DNA from: Cupriavidus pauculus
GTDB taxonomy: Bacteria > Pseudomonadota > Gammaproteobacteria > Burkholderiales > Burkholderiaceae
Length of the DNA: 64,000 nt
Assembly (NCBI RefSeq): GCF_008693385.1
Contig: NZ_CP044065.1
Location: 930,001 to 994,000, forward strand
Reading direction: 5' to 3'
The notes beneath the pieces are model-generated. The model did no database searches. It saw only the letters and a list, made by a program, of their open reading frames with translations, and was not told where the DNA came from. Shown here in pieces: positions 62,953-64,000 of this stretch. The position numbers were made by a program, and so were the translations under genes. Each line of letters starts with the position of its first letter. The first letter of the stretch is position 1.

Positions 62953-64000
62953 ATGACGCCCCCAGTCGTTTCCGAACCGCTCGTTGCATTGCCGCCGCGC
63001 TACAACGCCGCCCACGATCTGCTGTCCCGCAACCTTGCCGCGGGCCGGGGCGGCAAGATCGCCTACCTGGACGATCAGGGGGCCGTCACGTTCGGGGAAC
63101 TCGACGCGCGCTGCCGCGCCTTCGCGGCGGCGCTGCGCCGCGCGGGCTACCGGCGCGAGGAGCGCGTGCTGCTGTGCGTGCTCGATACGATCGATTTCCC
63201 CACGGTCTTTCTCGGTTGCCTGCTGGCCGGCGTGGTGCCCGTCGCGGTCAATACCCTGCTGACCGCCGACGACTACGTCTATATGCTCGAGCACAGCGGC
63301 GCGCGCGCGGTCGTGGTGTCGGGCTGCCTGTTGCCGTGCATGCGCGCGGCATTCGGCAAGCTTGGGCAGGCGGTGCCGCCGGACCTCATCGTCGCGAACC
63401 CCGACGACGCCGGGCATGCGCCGCAGACGGTCGGCGCGATGATCGCGGCGCAGCGGGGCGATGTGGATCCCATCGTGGCGCCGACGGCGCCCGGCGATAT
63501 GGCGTTCTGGCTCTACTCGTCCGGTTCCACGGGCCGTCCCAAGGGCACGGTCCATAGCCACGGCAATCTGTTCCATACGGCCGACCTCTACGCGCGGCAG
63601 GTGCTCGGCCTGCGCGAGGACGACGTCGTCTTCTCGGCCGCCAAGCTGTTCTTTGCGTACGGGCTCGGCAATGCACTGACGTTCCCGTTGTCGGTGGGCG
63701 CCACCACGGTGCTGATGGCCGAACGGCCCACGCCGCAGGCCGTGTTCCGCCGCCTGACGACCCATCGGCCCACCGTGTTCTGCGGCGTGCCAACGCTGTT
63801 CGCGGGCATGCTCGCGGCCGCCGACCTGCCTGAGCGTGCCGACGTGGCGATGCGCGTGTGCACGTCGGCGGGCGAGGCGCTGCCGCGCGATATCGGCGAC
63901 CGGTTCCTTGCGCACTTCGGCTGCGATATCCTCGACGGCATCGGCTCCACGGAGATGCTCCATATTTTCCTGTCCAACCGGCCCGGCGACGTGCGCTACG
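62953..64000 (+). CDS. Benzoate-CoA ligase (partial, continues past the window)
   Basis: The first 349 codons of an acyl-CoA synthetase that activates benzoate with ATP and CoA, the entry step to the box pathway. It begins MTPPVVSEPLVALPPRYNAAHDLL, and has the AMP-binding P-loop YSSGSTGRPKGTVHSHGN, KLFFAYGLGNALTFPLSVGATTVLM (typical of benzoate-CoA ligases) and STEMLHIFLSN at the window end. AGGAG lies 8 bases before ATG 62953. The gene is cut by base 64000, so the C-terminal domain is not seen. The equivalents are called bclA or badA elsewhere. Confidence 0.93.
   Translation, partial: MTPPVVSEPLVALPPRYNAAHDLLSRNLAAGRGGKIAYLDDQGAVTFGELDARCRAFAAALRRAGYRREERVLLCVLDTIDFPTVFLGCLLAGVVPVAVNTLLTADDYVYMLEHSGARAVVVSGCLLPCMRAAFGKLGQAVPPDLIVANPDDAGHAPQTVGAMIAAQRGDVDPIVAPTAPGDMAFWLYSSGSTGRPKGTVHSHGNLFHTADLYARQVLGLREDDVVFSAAKLFFAYGLGNALTFPLSVGATTVLMAERPTPQAVFRRLTTHRPTVFCGVPTLFAGMLAAADLPERADVAMRVCTSAGEALPRDIGDRFLAHFGCDILDGIGSTEMLHIFLSNRPGDVRY

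Overview
The window comes from a high-GC betaproteobacterium, almost certainly Cupriavidus/Ralstonia (Burkholderiaceae). The evidence is a phasin that closely matches the PhaP1 I remember from C. necator, a three-gene pyruvate dehydrogenase operon whose E3 carries its own lipoyl domain, a betaproteobacterial proteasome homologue (BPH) inside that operon, an aerobic benzoyl-CoA (box) cluster with BoxR, and the tandem aat/bpt N-degron transferases. No database search was possible; all names rest on motifs and recalled family sequences.

Layout. 1-5592: tail of an ABC ATPase, then a tripartite MacA-MacB-outer-membrane-factor exporter whose adaptor ends in a very long 4-residue (12-bp) tandem repeat. 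5627-8962 (minus): a PAS histidine kinase and FixJ-type regulator, divergent from the PDH operon aceE-aceF-BPH-lpdA (9325-16395). 16637-25197: a ureide/biuret nitrogen-scavenging operon with allophanate hydrolase, a nucleoside-type (BMP) ABC importer, two isochorismatase-fold amidohydrolases and an AtzH-like protein. 25385-33144: phasin, histone-deacetylase-like amidohydrolase, EamA exporter, nitroreductase, D,D-peptidase, GNAT, and the acetate permease pair actP/yjcH.

33300-40150 is a genomic island: lower GC, a nucleotidyltransferase-fold gene pair that looks like a toxin-antitoxin module, a compact operon of an unknown protein, a ParA-type ATPase and a stand-alone RelA/SpoT alarmone synthetase, a two-TM membrane protein, a tyrosine integrase, and an orphan 3' half of a tRNA-Pro gene at the right edge. 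This is the best candidate in the window for an uncharacterised (probably phage-defence or growth-control) system.

40210-57045 returns to core-type genes: FAD-linked lactate/glycolate-type dehydrogenase, IclR regulator, lutA-lutB (without a LUD-domain lutC), a Bug binding protein, M81 peptidase, a TrpXYZ-like ABC importer, pyrD, bpt, aat, a Nudix hydrolase, a Gly-rich secreted protein, tRNA-fMet and a RES-Xre toxin-antitoxin pair. 57155-64000 is the box pathway: boxC-boxB-boxA and boxR on the minus strand and a divergent benzoate-CoA ligase truncated by the window end. Shared TATAGTGC elements overlap both promoters and are candidate BoxR operators.
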